Below, in pieces: positions 62,581 to 63,544 of a DNA stretch of 63,544 nucleotides; position 1 is the first letter of the stretch; the number at the start of each line of letters is the position of its first letter. A program made the position numbers and the translations under genes. The notes beneath the pieces are model-generated. The model worked only from the letters and a program-made list of their open reading frames with translations. It had not been told where the DNA came from and did no database searches. Origin of the DNA: an uncultured Saprospiraceae bacterium (GTDB taxonomy: Bacteria; Bacteroidota; Bacteroidia; Chitinophagales; Saprospiraceae); NCBI GenBank assembly GCA_937918905.1, contig CAKZSH010000078.1, forward strand, positions 1-63,544. The letters run 5' to 3'.

Positions 62581-62605
62581 TGGAAAAGAGTTTTAATTTT
62601 TTCAT

Positions 62606-63290
62606 TATAAAGATTGTTTGTTGTTGCGAGCGCAACAAGTAAGTAAATTATAAAAAGTAAGAACGTGTGTCGAATTTAATTATTAGAATTATGAACACTT
62701 GACAAACCCTTTATTTTTCTTAAGGAATTTGTTAAGGAACTATTCAAAAAATACAAAAAAATATTATTTACAAAGGAATTGAATTAAGAAGTTTTAGTAT
62801 AGCAAAATAAAGATTAAATAAATTTATAGTTTTTGTTTTTAAAAATTAAATTTTGTGTTTAATCAAATATATGCAATTTGTTTTTATTCTAACAAAGAAA
62901 TGTTAAGTTTTATTTTTTTTAACACTTTGAATTTTCAATAAGTTATTCTATCCATATAAAATAAAGCATAAATGTGAACTGAGTTGCGGATGATTCACAC
63001 CAGGCTGGAGCCATGGCGCGAACGGGACATTTTAAAAGTGTGTTAGGATTCATTTTGTTGTTGGTTTAATCATTTTGTGTGGAGGAAATATGGTTTACCC
63101 AAAGGTAAAGCATTTTGTGTTTTTTATATAAAATAGGCGAGAGAGTTCGGGGAAGAAAAAGGATGGGAAAAAGGGAAAAAGGGAAGACGGATTTACGATT
63201 TGAGAAGTTTTTCGAATAATTGTGAAAGTTAGAATCACCGTTTTTCGAAGTACTTCTCAAATCATAAATCCGTCTTCCCTTTTTCTTTTC
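62606..63290. other. 685-base intergenic region with repeat C copy 2 and hairpin H copy
   Basis: Repeat C copy 2 (62984-63023) and a long inverted repeat (about 63165-63208 with 63248-63291, 'gggaagacggatttacgatt') of family H. The rest is AT-rich. A 64-codon ORF inside the palindrome is not considered a gene. Confidence 0.65.
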
Positions 63291-63544
63291 CTATTTCTCT
63301 ACCTCAAACGAAGTCGTCCCAAAAATAGGCTGCCCATCCTGTCGTAACCCTTGAGCAATAATGATAAAAGTTCCAGTTTGGTCAGAAGTTTTAAATGCAT
63401 CCCAAACCACTCCATTTGAGTCCGTTCTCAAATCAGGATTCCAATGAAGAGTAGTTCTGATATCAGGTCGATTTTGATTACCAATTGCGTTGGGATCAAA
63501 AACTGCAAACTCTCTGGCTTTATGAAAACCAATAAGTTTAGCAT
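63291..63544 (-). CDS. C-terminal part of a large exported protein (start outside window)
   Basis: The last 83 codons are visible, ending at TAG 63291. The readable tail includes 'KLIGFHKAREFAVFDPNAIG', 'DIRTTLHWNPDLRTDSNG' and 'WDAFKTSDQTGTFIIIAQGL'. This 'GF..AREF...D.RTTL.WNP' tail is typical of large Bacteroidota envelope proteins with alpha-2-macroglobulin/TonB-plug or carboxypeptidase-like modules. The family can only be fixed with the N-terminal part. The gene continues beyond the right edge. Confidence 0.75.
   Translation of the reverse strand, partial: AKLIGFHKAREFAVFDPNAIGNQNRPDIRTTLHWNPDLRTDSNGVVWDAFKTSDQTGTFIIIAQGLRQDGQPIFGTTSFEVEK

Noticed and set aside
63066-63260. 64-codon minus-strand ORF near the right end
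   Set aside because: Covers one arm and the loop of hairpin H; no protein features.

Overview
The window comes from an AT-rich Bacteroidota genome, most likely a Saprospiria- or Chitinophagia-like marine or activated-sludge type. The evidence is that many large secreted proteins end in type IX secretion (T9SS) sorting tails, both type A (Por-type, NPxxG...LPxGxY) and type B (gliding-motility/CHU_C type, PNxFTPNxDxxND...NRWG). Promoter-like TAnnTTTG boxes replace E. coli-type promoters, Shine-Dalgarno sites are weak, and there is a Bacteroidota-style curli operon. No rRNA, tRNA, CRISPR array, phage or intact transposase was found.

Layout. 0-5 kb: a dispersed hairpin repeat, a DUF1573 protein, the abutting pair CTP synthase (pyrG) and a TrmH-type RNA methyltransferase, and an OmpA-type lipoprotein. 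5.2-12.1 kb, minus strand: a complete curli locus read in the order response regulator, csgA-like, csgB-like, csgE, csgF, csgG, then a seventh gene for a lipoprotein with Ig/FN3 and beta-propeller repeats. CsgE carries an extra N-terminal beta-rich domain and CsgG an extra C-terminal beta-barrel-like domain. 12.6-17.2 kb, minus strand: a YfcE-type phosphoesterase, a DUF4231/SLATT membrane protein, a zinc-ribbon Nudix hydrolase, and an EVE-McrB NTPase without McrC. 17.4-29 kb: small membrane proteins and lipoproteins (two with frameshifts), a nitrilase, a secreted M36 metalloprotease, a leucine-rich-repeat lipoprotein, a MiaE-like tRNA hydroxylase, an ARPP-1/DUF6569 protein and RarA. 29.4-33.7 kb, minus strand: a protein with two GldN-like units, a GH36 glycosidase, a DUF922 protein and a Sua5/YrdC protein.

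34.5-45 kb: two paralogous PKD proteins with type B tails, with a decayed third copy and a displaced type A tail between them, followed by a secreted subtilase. 45-49 kb: a CDF cation transporter, a mannitol dehydrogenase-family enzyme, and a small outer-membrane protein inside a repeat-rich stretch. 49.9-63.5 kb: a 2683-residue cell-surface protein, a 690-residue Ig-repeat protein with a type B tail, a 755-residue protein with a type A tail, and the 3' end of another secreted protein.

How it works together: most of the coding capacity goes to the cell surface (curli amyloid plus T9SS cargo). The most notable signals are (1) a run of six GTCT tetranucleotides between an upstream ATG and the signal peptide of the 60.3-62.6 kb surface protein, currently out of frame, which looks like a phase-variation switch; (2) the fused forms of CsgE and CsgG and the extra curli-operon lipoprotein; (3) a dnaX-like A-AAA-AAG heptamer exactly at the frame break of a small membrane protein; and (4) a rich set of dispersed, mostly palindromic, MITE-like intergenic repeats.
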